Positions 16,307 to 23,079 of a stretch of DNA of 35,602 nucleotides are shown piece by piece. Under the pieces are notes generated by a model. It was not told the DNA's origin. It ran no database searches and saw only the letters and a list, made by a program, of their open reading frames with translations. The stretch lies in assembly GCA_009691805.1 (NCBI GenBank), contig SIAK01000021.1, positions 1-35,602 of the forward strand. The letters run 5' to 3'. The translations under genes and the position numbers were made by a program. Source of the stretch: Phycisphaerales bacterium (lineage in GTDB: Bacteria > Planctomycetota > Phycisphaerae > Phycisphaerales > SM1A02). Numbering within the stretch: position 1 is the first letter of the stretch; every line of letters starts with the position of its first letter.

Positions 16307-17008
16307 ATGGGACAGAATGCACAAGTTCAGAATGGTCGGCGTCAGCAGTTCGTGTCGCGCGAGCAACGCTCACGAGCTCGCCTCTTTGGTGTCGCGCTCG
16401 CAAGCGCAACGCTCATGATTGCAGCGAAGTCACAGGCGGATGTCGTTGCGTACTGGTCACTCAACACGCTCAATCCACTCGGATCGCCGACCATTGCGGC
16501 GGATCTTGGAAAGGGAAGCATGGACGCGACAGGCCTGGGCCTTGATGCGCAGGTCTATCAGGGCACGACGCTGAGTGCACAGAGCGGATTCATCGCAGGC
16601 ACTTCGCTCGGACTCTCGGGCGTGAGTGCGAATGGCAGCTGGCTCGACGTTGCAGTCGACACGATGGGCTTCACGGATCTGTCGATCGGGTTCGCAACGC
16701 GACGATCTACGACTGGATTCGCAAACGTCACCCTGCAGTATTGGCGTGGTGATGTGTGGAGCGATGTCATGATGTTCTCGCCGAACGCGTTGAACTGGGA
16801 GAGTCGCGCGATCGATCTCTCGACGTTCGACTCGCTCGAGAACGGCATCGCACTGCTTCGATTCACGTTTGATGGCGCAACTGGTTCAACTGGAAGCGTG
16901 CGACTCGACAACGTGTCCATCATGGGAAGCGTCGTCCCGGCACCCGCAGCGTTGAGTTTGTTCGCATGCTTCGTCGCTCGCTCAACTCGTCGACGTTCGA
17001 CAACTTGA
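16307..17008 (+). CDS. secreted protein with PEP-CTERM-like sorting tail
   Basis: A 233-residue exported protein of unknown exact function. A long basic N-terminus is followed by a signal-peptide core (LFGVALASATLMIAAKSQAD, about residues 28-46). The mature part reads as a beta-rich domain (VVAYWSLNTLNPLG ... VTLQYWRGDVWSDV ... GSVRLDNVSIMG), like many planctomycete PEP-CTERM proteins. The end, VPAPAALSLFACFVARSTRRR, has the Pro/Ala motif, short membrane helix and Arg cluster of PEP-CTERM-like sorting tails, which an exosortase-type enzyme would process. The start is uncertain: the ATG at 16307 lies inside a repeated ACAGGGAATGGG, and upstream in-frame sequence lacks protein-like character. 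A strong terminator lies about 245 nt downstream. Confidence 0.75.
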   Translation: MGQNAQVQNGRRQQFVSREQRSRARLFGVALASATLMIAAKSQADVVAYWSLNTLNPLGSPTIAADLGKGSMDATGLGLDAQVYQGTTLSAQSGFIAGTSLGLSGVSANGSWLDVAVDTMGFTDLSIGFATRRSTTGFANVTLQYWRGDVWSDVMMFSPNALNWESRAIDLSTFDSLENGIALLRFTFDGATGSTGSVRLDNVSIMGSVVPAPAALSLFACFVARSTRRRSTT

Positions 17009-17069
17009 ACTTGCGAGATGCGCAGCGGCAATGATGCATCGCATTTGTGATTTGATTGGGTTCAAGAGC

Positions 17070-17180
17070 TTCAGTTCGAGGGATTCAGTTCTAGGGGGTT
17101 CAGTTCTATGGCTTCAGTTCTAGTGCTTCAGTTCAGGGGTTCCGTTCAAGGGACTCAGTTCAAGGGGTTCAACGCAGGGA
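17070..17180. repeat. degenerate 13-15 bp tandem repeat, about eight units
   Basis: Eight consecutive units match the consensus TTCAGTTCNAGGGN with unit lengths of 14, 15, 14, 14, 13, 14, 14 and 13 bp. The units start at 17070, 17084, 17099, 17113, 17127, 17140, 17154 and 17168. The first part of each unit (TTCAGTTC) is well kept in the first five and drifts in the last ones. The array is non-coding. It differs from a CRISPR because the units abut with no unique spacers. Confidence 0.8.
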
Positions 17181-17253
17181 CGCAGATCCCAGCGCGATTT
17201 TCGCGCGCTGTACCTCTGTCAGCCCCCTGGTGAGTTTTGCATCTTTCTCTTAG

Positions 17254-17289
17254 CTCCTCCTCGCCCATTCGTGGGCGGGGAGGAGTTTT
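17254..17289 (+). terminator. intrinsic terminator
   Basis: A 13-bp stem (CTCCTCCTCGCCC with GGGCGGGGAGGAG, one G-U pair) with a 6-nt loop ATTCGT is followed by TTTT on the plus strand. It is the clearest rho-independent terminator in the window. It should end the transcript of the PEP-CTERM-like gene, which stops about 245 nt upstream, so the repeat array would lie in that gene's 3' UTR. On the minus strand there is no T run, so it does not fit the six-gene operon. Confidence 0.82.
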
Positions 17290-17310
17290 AGACGCGCGTC
17301 GTGGTTGAGC

Positions 17311-17334
17311 GCGGACGAGGTCGCGGACGAGGTC
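17311..17334. repeat. 12-bp perfect tandem duplication
   Basis: GCGGACGAGGTC occurs twice head to tail. It is non-coding and lies between the terminator and the end of the six-gene operon. Other 12-bp repeat units occur inside that operon at 18491-18598 and 19742-19765. Confidence 0.7.
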
Positions 17335-17394
17335 GATCGCTCATGCAAGGTTCTAGATGCAATGGACCTCATCATTGCATTGGATGCATGATCG

Positions 17395-18672
17395 CTACCG
17401 GATGTTGGCGGGATCGATGATCCACAGCCAATCGCCGAAGAGGAATTCGAGCCGTTGCGAAAGGAGCGTGATGCGACCCATCACTGTCAGACCGAAGGCT
17501 GCGCCGAAGGTGATCATCAAGTACCAGATTCCAACACGCGAGACTTTGCCAACCATCGTTCCAAGACGGCCCTTGTGTTCAATCGAGAAGAAGAAGTAGG
17601 TCAACACCGAAAGCACACCGAACAACAACACGACGTTTCCGATCGAGTCGCCGACTTGAAGTTGTCCCTCTTTCAGCGCCACGAGTGGCGCGATGGTGTT
17701 CGACGCTTGTGCCATGAGATCGCCTTCGATGAAAGCGACAAACTTCAGACCAGCGGTTGTTCCGATGATGAACGCGAGTGGCCAGACTGAAATCCAACCG
17801 CCCTTAGGGGAGAGCCGCATGAGGAGCATGAAGCCGAGGATCAAAGGCACAAGCGCGAGGATGAACTGCGTGGTTTGTTCACTCGGGTCGATGATCATCG
17901 CTGGCATCGACCAAGACTTGATTGCTTCAGGCGCAAGCTTCGCAAACAAGTTCGGTACCAGTGTGGACCAGTAGCCCAGCGTCATCCAATACGCGGCGCT
18001 CACACCCACAAGAACGGACTCTGCGAACTTGTAGACAGGGTTGTCTCGCCATAGAAAGGAAAAGATCGCCAATGTAAAGAACGCTGCAATCCAAACACCG
18101 AGCGTGTCCACGATGCTCAACGTGACATTGGTGTCACCCGCCGTCCTGCGTTCGCGCGCGATGCGTGGCGCGATGCCGCGTGTTTCCGTGAACTTGATGG
18201 ACGGTTGGGCTGAGTTCGCTACCGCGCGGCCATCGATCAGCGCGGCGTCGTCACTCGGAAGCCACTTCGTCGCTGCCTTCTCGCCGCTCGGTGCTCCGAG
18301 TGGTGGTGCGACAACGGCTTCGACGTAGACCTTCTCGCCGCGTTCGACGTACACCTGCGCCATCCCATTGGGACGGACGAGGGCGTTGTAAGCAAGTCCG
18401 ATGCCGCCGGCGAGGAACAGAATGAGCCAAACCGTCGTGCGCGCGCGTCGCATGCGAGTGTGACGCGTGCTCAGCCGCATCTGACCGCGTGATGCGCCGC
18501 GCGATCCGGCGGGTGAGCCGATGCGTGATTCGGCGTGAGATTCGACGTGTGATTCGACGCGTGATTCGACGCGGGATTCGGCTTGGGAGTCAACGGGTGA
18601 CCCGCGTCGCGCTCGTTCCTCTTCGGCGTTTCTCGTGCGTTGCGCTTGGTGTTGGAACTTCAATGCACTCAT
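17395..18672 (-). CDS. seven-span membrane protein with repeat-derived N-terminal tail
   Basis: A 425-residue integral membrane protein of unknown function, last gene of the six-gene MutL/DUF6754 operon. Its ATG overlaps the stop of the previous gene (ATGA). The first 80 residues are hydrophilic and contain a tandem Glu-Ser-Arg/His-Val repeat (about residues 31-60) from a 12-bp DNA repeat. The membrane spans are VWLILFLAGGIGLAYNALV (81-99), then VWIAAFFTLAIFSFLW, VGVSAAYWMTLGYWSTL, FILALVPLILGFMLLM, VWPLAFIIGTTAGLKFV, VVLLFGVLSVLTYFFF and YLMITFGAAFGLTVMG. Between spans 1 and 2 there is an exported loop of about 110 residues. The hydrophobic part has a well-spaced, transporter- or scaffold-like pattern, but no known transporter motif is seen. 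Confidence 0.82.
   Translation of the reverse strand: MSALKFQHQAQRTRNAEEERARRGSPVDSQAESRVESRVESHVESHAESRIGSPAGSRGASRGQMRLSTRHTRMRRARTTVWLILFLAGGIGLAYNALVRPNGMAQVYVERGEKVYVEAVVAPPLGAPSGEKAATKWLPSDDAALIDGRAVANSAQPSIKFTETRGIAPRIARERRTAGDTNVTLSIVDTLGVWIAAFFTLAIFSFLWRDNPVYKFAESVLVGVSAAYWMTLGYWSTLVPNLFAKLAPEAIKSWSMPAMIIDPSEQTTQFILALVPLILGFMLLMRLSPKGGWISVWPLAFIIGTTAGLKFVAFIEGDLMAQASNTIAPLVALKEGQLQVGDSIGNVVLLFGVLSVLTYFFFSIEHKGRLGTMVGKVSRVGIWYLMITFGAAFGLTVMGRITLLSQRLEFLFGDWLWIIDPANIR
18491..18598. repeat. 12-bp tandem repeat, nine units, inside a coding region
   Basis: Nine head-to-tail 12-bp units on the plus strand, consensus GATTCGACGCGT, of which units 4-8 are the best kept (GATTCGGCGTGA, GATTCGACGTGT, GATTCGACGCGT, GATTCGACGCGG, GATTCGGCTTGG). 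Read on the minus strand they encode the (E-S-R/H-V/A) tail of the 425-residue membrane protein. Because 12 is a multiple of 3, gain or loss of units keeps the reading frame. Confidence 0.85.
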
Positions 18673-19772
18673 CGCGCTGCTCCCTTTGTTCGAGTCGCGA
18701 AGTAGACGATGTTGCCGAGCACGATCAATGTCACCATCAGGAGATGTGCGACAAGCTGTGGCCCCATGCGTCGCTGCCCTTCTTGGAGCACCGCGGGTAC
18801 GCCTGTCTCCTTCATCGCGCCGCCTGAAGTCGCGCTCATCGCTGCTTGCGCTGCGAGAATTGCGGCCGTTTCCCCGTACTTTCCATTCACCAAGACCTCG
18901 TACTCCGCCGCGCCCTTGATCGCCACAAGCATGCCCTTCATTTGCGCTGGGTAGTACGGATACAACTGGTTCGATTGCACGCCCGTCGTTCCGACAAGCA
19001 ATATGAATGCGTCGGGGTACGCAGACGTTCCGTACTGCGCCCACTCTTTCGAGCCTGGATACCCAGCGCTGATGTTGATGATCAGATCAAACGCCTGAAT
19101 ATTCGTCACGCCCTTCAGCATCGGAATCTCGCTCAGTGGTGTTCCGTTGACATCCGCCTGATACACCTGCAACAAGTCAGTCACGATCACTTTGATCACG
19201 CCTTCGTTTCCAGCCTTGTAGCCAAGCATGCAGTAATCAACTCCCGCTTGATACTCAGGATGGAACGGCTTCAGAATCGTCTCCGCCGTCTCGTTCGCTT
19301 TCTGCGCGCCGAGCGGCCAGAGCGCGAGGAACGCAAGTTTGTGCCCCTTCGATGCGCAGTGGTGGACGAACGCATTCGCCATCGGCTGCAACTCCCCTTC
19401 ACTCGCAGGGTCGTAATCAAACGCGAACAGCACGCGTGAACCTGCAGGCAAGGCTTCGATCACGTCAAACGTCGCTGTCGACAACGGACCCGCTGTCTCC
19501 GCAGGACGCAATTGAAGAAGGATTGGAGTTCCCACCGCCAACATCATGGCGAGAAAGATCCAGCGGCGGTCAAGCGTCGCAAGGAACCGGATGAACGGTC
19601 CATGTTGCGCGTTGGAAGATTGCGTGTGCTGTGTGCTCATGCGTTTGCCGTGTGCTGTTTGCCGTGTGCCGTGTGCTGTGTGCTGTTTGCTGTGTGCGCT
19701 CTGCTCTGCGCTGCGCGCCCTGCTCAATGTCCGAAGTTCATCACTCCTGCCATCGCTCCTGCCATCACTCAT
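18669..19772 (-). CDS. membrane-anchored protein of the MutL/DUF6754 operon
   Basis: A protein of 367 residues from the ATG at 19772, with no recognised function. It has a low-complexity basic N-terminal tail, a membrane span (WIFLAMMLAVGTPILLQL), a globular domain with an alternating alpha/beta pattern (VLFAFDYDPASEGELQPMAN, HKLAFLALWPLGAQ, FDLIINISAGYPGSKEWAQY, FILLVGTTGVQS, KGMLVAIKGAAEYE) and a C-terminal span (LLMVTLIVLGNIVYFATR). The order resembles a Rossmann-like domain tethered at both ends. The start is doubtful: ATG at 19640 would remove the low-complexity tail but leaves a 158-nt gap, while 19772 gives a 26-nt gap in line with the other close junctions. No clean Shine-Dalgarno site decides. 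It overlaps the 425-residue protein gene by 4 nt. Confidence 0.78.
   Translation of the reverse strand: MSDGRSDGRSDELRTLSRARSAEQSAHSKQHTAHGTRQTAHGKRMSTQHTQSSNAQHGPFIRFLATLDRRWIFLAMMLAVGTPILLQLRPAETAGPLSTATFDVIEALPAGSRVLFAFDYDPASEGELQPMANAFVHHCASKGHKLAFLALWPLGAQKANETAETILKPFHPEYQAGVDYCMLGYKAGNEGVIKVIVTDLLQVYQADVNGTPLSEIPMLKGVTNIQAFDLIINISAGYPGSKEWAQYGTSAYPDAFILLVGTTGVQSNQLYPYYPAQMKGMLVAIKGAAEYEVLVNGKYGETAAILAAQAAMSATSGGAMKETGVPAVLQEGQRRMGPQLVAHLLMVTLIVLGNIVYFATRTKGAAR
19622..19697. repeat. low-complexity TGTGC/TGTTTGC repeat around a possible start codon
   Basis: The plus strand shows irregular repeats of GTGTGCTGTGTGC and GTTTGCCGTGTGC type that run across the alternative start codon (19640) of the membrane-anchored protein. 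If translation starts at 19772 they encode its His/Thr/Gln-rich tail (HTAHGTRQTAHGKR). A separate 12-bp duplication, CTCCTGCCATCG/CTCCTGCCATCA, lies nearby at about 19742-19765. Confidence 0.6.
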
Positions 19773-19798
19773 CTCTCTCGTTGACCACGCGCGCTCAC

Positions 19799-20500
19799 TC
19801 AATCACTGACGAGATATGACCTATCAATGCCAAGGATGAGACGAAGACTCGTCGCCGCAATGCCCAGTGCGATACCCATCATGATCGCGCGCGTTCCCGC
19901 AGTGCTCACATACTGCATGATGTTCACGGCGAGCGTGTCGAGCCTCAAGAATGCGAATGGACCATCCACAGGAATCCATCCCGTGAGAATCGCCGCTGCC
20001 GCAGTGCGTCCGAGCAAGATGACAAACGCCGTGCCGAGCAACAAGATCGCTTCGATGTTCTTCGCTCGGAATGCGCGGAACGCTGCGCTCGCGACATAGA
20101 ACGCGAGCATCGCGAACATCGTCGCTGTCAACGGCGAGAGCACATATTCATACACCCAGCCGAAGGGCGCGCGCACAGATTCATAATCGCCCGCCCACGG
20201 AGTCGCGGGAAACTGCGCGTTCGGTACCGCGCCAATCTTGAGCACACCAAACGCGAGCGTCAAGACAAACGCGAGCAATGTCACCAGCGCGTACGCCCAA
20301 CCAGGTCGCTTCGACGAAATCTTCTCGAGGTTGACGAACAGAAGATTGCCGCCACCGAGAATGAATGCGACCGCCGCGAGCGTGTTCATCCAATCCGTGA
20401 CGACCTCGCCCCAGTTCGTGGTTGCGGGTGAGAAATACGCGACGATCAAAATCGCGCCTGCGATGCCTGTGATGAAAAGTGGAACGGTGCGTTTGAGCAT
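19799..20500 (-). CDS. polytopic membrane protein of the MutL/DUF6754 operon
   Basis: A 233-residue integral membrane protein without a recognised family. About six spans are visible, among them VPLFITGIAGAILIVAYF, TLAAVAFILGGGNLLFVNL, ALVTLLAFVLTLAFGVL, LTATMFAMLAFYVASAAF, AILLLGTAFVILLGRTAAAA and AIMMGIALGIAATSLRLILG. Conserved-looking polar points are GGGNLLFVNLEK and LLGRT. The start at 20500 has a strong GAGGAG five bases upstream. It lies 39 nt downstream of the DUF6754-like gene. Its strongly hydrophobic make-up suggests a membrane scaffold or channel part of one complex with its neighbours; this is inferred from the operon only. Confidence 0.82.
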   Translation of the reverse strand: MLKRTVPLFITGIAGAILIVAYFSPATTNWGEVVTDWMNTLAAVAFILGGGNLLFVNLEKISSKRPGWAYALVTLLAFVLTLAFGVLKIGAVPNAQFPATPWAGDYESVRAPFGWVYEYVLSPLTATMFAMLAFYVASAAFRAFRAKNIEAILLLGTAFVILLGRTAAAAILTGWIPVDGPFAFLRLDTLAVNIMQYVSTAGTRAIMMGIALGIAATSLRLILGIDRSYLVSD

Positions 20501-20539
20501 GCAATCTCCTCAGACTGAGCGAATGCTGTCGAGCGTGCT

Positions 20540-21877
20540 TTACCCAAGCACATCCACAAGCCACGACGCTGCGGCGGCAGCACTTCCCTCCGGCGCAAAT
20601 GCGCCGATGGTTGCGAGTGCTGTGCCAACGATGATGATCCCTGCGGCGATCAACTTACCAATGTCCTGCCCGCGAATCGATCCGAGCTGCGCAGGCTCAC
20701 CACTGAGATACGCACTCGCTGCGAAAAACTCTTCGCCGATGAGCGTGTAGTCACACGCAGCAACAAAGAACGGAAGTTGTGACGGCTCCGCTGTGCCGCC
20801 AATCTGAATCGCGCCAATCGAATTGCCTGTCTCCGCAAACAGCAGACTCTCGGCGTAGAACGCGCCCATGTAGAAACAAGTCGCAGGCTTCTCACGCACC
20901 ATCTTGCCCGCGACATACGCGACGTAACCGAACTGCTCATCCGTGATGTAGTTGATGAGATCCGCGCGATAGCTCTCTGGTCGATGCACTGCGAAGTGCG
21001 CCGCCTGCACAGTTTCCCGCGCGGCAGTCATCACAAGCGAGCGCGTGGTTGGAACTTCCAGCGTCGCGTCGTACTCCGCCGTCGTGCGTGCAACGCGCGA
21101 AAGCACGGTAAGTCCTGCAACCGTTTGAATGTCGGTCATGTCTTGAATGCCAGGCACAAACAAGACAGATCGCCCCATCTCTGTCGCTCGGCCGACCGCT
21201 TCATCGAATGCATCAAGCGCCGCAATCTTGCGAAGCTCAGGGATCTTGCCATGCACTGCTGTCCACACACACCGACCAATCACCGCGATCAAGAGACTCA
21301 GCGCGATCATCAACGGAAATCGCGCGGCGAAAAACGCTGCACTCACTGCCTCGACGGGTTCCGTTGTCTCCGCCGCCACACCTCGCACCCCATCGCGCGT
21401 CGACTGCGCACGAAAACGAAAACCCTTCTCCGCTCTCGGCAAGTCGCTCACTTCGAAGCCCTCCGCGCCCTCTGCAGAAGCTGCGATGCCGATGAATGTC
21501 CACTGGAGTTCCGTGTCATTTGCGAAAACTCTCTCCGCTTCATCTGCCGCTTTCACTGCATCGGCTTGCGTCGCGCCAGCCGCAATCGCTTTCGTCGCGG
21601 CAGCGATGCGTTGATCTCGAACGAGCGCGCTTCGCTCGTCATCACCGAGCGAACGAGAGAGCAGCACTTGCGCCGTTGCTTCGGACTGCTCCCAATGCAA
21701 GAGGATCGCGCGACCATCATCGCCAGGCTTGTCCGTGGCAATGAATGCGCTCACTGCCGCAGGCGCAGTTGCAGTTGCTTGCCCAAAGCAATCGCCGTGC
21801 ACTGCGAACAGGGATAGAAGACCTGCCGCGATCATCGAGCGCGTGATCAAGTTGGGTTGCTCAAGCATCTTTCGCAT
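20540..21877 (-). CDS. DUF6754-like membrane protein with signal peptide and FN3-like domain
   Basis: A 445-residue protein. An N-terminal signal sequence (MIAAGLLSLFAVHGDCFGQ region) is followed by an exported domain with an FN3-like look (about 40-170: TDKPGDDGRAILLHWEQS ... ELQWTFIG ... KGFRFRAQ), a membrane span (FPLMIALSLLIAVIGRCVW), and a conserved domain that I recall as DUF6754 (IPELRKIAALDAFDEAVGRA, GRSVLFVPGIQDMTDIQTVA, GLTVLSRVARTTAEYDATLE, VPTTRSLVMTAARETVQ). The last part has YVAGKMVREKPATCFYMGAF and AETGNSIGAIQIGGTAEPSQ, and a final span near IGKLIAAGIIIVGTALATIG. GGAG lies six bases before the ATG. Function unknown. It is 17 nt downstream of the barrel-sandwich protein gene. 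Confidence 0.85.
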   Translation of the reverse strand: MRKMLEQPNLITRSMIAAGLLSLFAVHGDCFGQATATAPAAVSAFIATDKPGDDGRAILLHWEQSEATAQVLLSRSLGDDERSALVRDQRIAAATKAIAAGATQADAVKAADEAERVFANDTELQWTFIGIAASAEGAEGFEVSDLPRAEKGFRFRAQSTRDGVRGVAAETTEPVEAVSAAFFAARFPLMIALSLLIAVIGRCVWTAVHGKIPELRKIAALDAFDEAVGRATEMGRSVLFVPGIQDMTDIQTVAGLTVLSRVARTTAEYDATLEVPTTRSLVMTAARETVQAAHFAVHRPESYRADLINYITDEQFGYVAYVAGKMVREKPATCFYMGAFYAESLLFAETGNSIGAIQIGGTAEPSQLPFFVAACDYTLIGEEFFAASAYLSGEPAQLGSIRGQDIGKLIAAGIIIVGTALATIGAFAPEGSAAAAASWLVDVLG

Positions 21878-21894
21878 CGGTCACTCCGTCGCGT

Positions 21895-23028
21895 TTAAGT
21901 TTCGATCAGTTCAACATTCGCTCGCGGAACGACGACGCTCACGCCGCCGTCAAGTCGCACGCGCACGACGCGCGCTTTCGAGCCGCTTCCAAGAATCGCG
22001 GGCTCTGTCGGAAGCGCTTCCACCGATCCGATGCGTCCGAAGTTCGGATCGCGGATCAATCGCACGGAAGTTCCAATCTCAAGCGAGCCCACTTCGCGCG
22101 TTACTTCATTCGTGGAAACGCTCGCCAATTCACCCACGCCACGCGCGACAACAATTTCCGGTCGCATCACGCCCGCGCGAATCTGCGTTGCACCATTCAC
22201 GCTTGCTGTTCGGCCTTCGAGCGAGCGAAGCAATTCGAACGTGCGCGTCGCCATCGCGATATCACCGAATCCTTCGGTAATGACAATGGTCAGACCAATC
22301 TTCTCAGAGCCCGTGATCGCAACACCGAGGTCGTATCCAAGAATGCTCTTGAGATCCGCATCGTCAATGCCACCCGCGATAATCGCAGACACACCAACCT
22401 CGCGCGCGCGCGCAACCGCAGCCGCAGTCACGCGACCTCCGCCGACGAGAATCGCGCCCTTGCATTCCGCGTTGATCGCTTCTGCATCAAGCACTTCCGC
22501 AGCATGCGTGCCCGCAAAGCGAATGTTTCCAAATGCTTCACCACCGATGCCGAAGATCCCTTGCACGAGTGCTGCATCGCACTGCACCGTGACACCTTCG
22601 CGCTCGTGCACAGCAATCACCACGCCATCGACAAACGCGAGCACTTCCACGGGCATCGCCGCGCCGCGCACCATGAGTTGCCCTGTCGTGGACGAGATGC
22701 TTTCAATCGTGCCGCTTTCGGGTGATGCGAATTCCTTTTTGCCGAATCCGAAGATGCCTTTCGAGCGGGCGATGATCTGCCCCTTCTCGACGCGATCGCC
22801 CTTCGCCACAACAAGCGCGCCAGCCACTTCGACTGCGTTCAACCCAAGACCATTCGCAACATGCACAGGCGTGATGTCGCCATCGAGCATCGCGCGCGCA
22901 ATCGGTTGCTGCGCGTGCACGCGATCGCCGAGCGCAACAAGCACTTCGCCCGCAACAGGAAGAATGCGCCGGACGCGCAGCGTCGTGTTCGAAGAAACTT
23001 TGAGTCCAGGCGTGTAGGCCTTAGCCAT
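21895..23028 (-). CDS. barrel-sandwich/KOW-like protein of the MutL/DUF6754 operon
   Basis: A 377-residue cytosolic-looking protein with no signal peptide or span. The N-terminal half shows two lipoyl-like or barrel-sandwich hybrid patterns: LPVAGEVLVALGDRVHAQQP (24-43) and VVAKGDRVEKGQIIARSKG (73-91), each followed by strand-rich sequence (ASPESGTIESISSTTGQLMV). No lipoyl-lysine or biotin-lysine motif is seen. A middle part is Rossmann-like (CKGAILVGGGRVTAAAVARA ... VSAIIAGGIDDADLKSIL), and the C-terminal part has a KOW-like element (VRLIRDPNFGRIGSVEAL) and ends in a small beta domain. The combination is unusual and I know no function for it. It follows the MutL-like gene by 51 nt; GAAGG lies about 9 nt before the ATG. 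Confidence 0.82.
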   Translation of the reverse strand: MAKAYTPGLKVSSNTTLRVRRILPVAGEVLVALGDRVHAQQPIARAMLDGDITPVHVANGLGLNAVEVAGALVVAKGDRVEKGQIIARSKGIFGFGKKEFASPESGTIESISSTTGQLMVRGAAMPVEVLAFVDGVVIAVHEREGVTVQCDAALVQGIFGIGGEAFGNIRFAGTHAAEVLDAEAINAECKGAILVGGGRVTAAAVARAREVGVSAIIAGGIDDADLKSILGYDLGVAITGSEKIGLTIVITEGFGDIAMATRTFELLRSLEGRTASVNGATQIRAGVMRPEIVVARGVGELASVSTNEVTREVGSLEIGTSVRLIRDPNFGRIGSVEALPTEPAILGSGSKARVVRVRLDGGVSVVVPRANVELIET

Positions 23029-23079
23029 AAGGGAAAACTACCTTCAATCGAACTGAACTGCTCACCGCACGTGACGCAC

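Larger units (their letters stand above)
17009..17394. other. gene-poor stretch with tandem repeat and terminator
   Basis: No gene is visible in these 386 nt between the PEP-CTERM-like gene and the convergent end of the six-gene operon. They hold a degenerate 14-bp tandem repeat (17070-17180), a strong hairpin with T run (17254-17289), a perfect 12-bp tandem duplication (17311-17334) and a hairpin ATGCAATG...CATTGCAT (17357-17380) just beyond the stop of the minus-strand operon. Confidence 0.65.

Noticed and set aside
17070-17180. Possible CRISPR array
   Set aside because: The repeats abut directly, are only about 14 bp long and have no unique spacers; no cas gene is in the window.
17357-17380. 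Hairpin ATGCAATG...CATTGCAT as a terminator of the six-gene operon
   Set aside because: The 8-bp stem lies just past the operon's stop, but no T run follows on the minus strand, so it does not meet the usual pattern of an intrinsic terminator.
19512-19819. Overlapping Cys/Val-rich small plus-strand frames
   Set aside because: They come from the TGTGC/TGTTTGC DNA repeat and would be open in several frames; they look like repeat translation, not proteins.
22031-23017. 328-codon open frame on the plus strand opposite the barrel-sandwich protein
   Set aside because: Ser/Thr/Pro-rich shadow translation caused by the GC-rich codon pattern of the real minus-strand gene.
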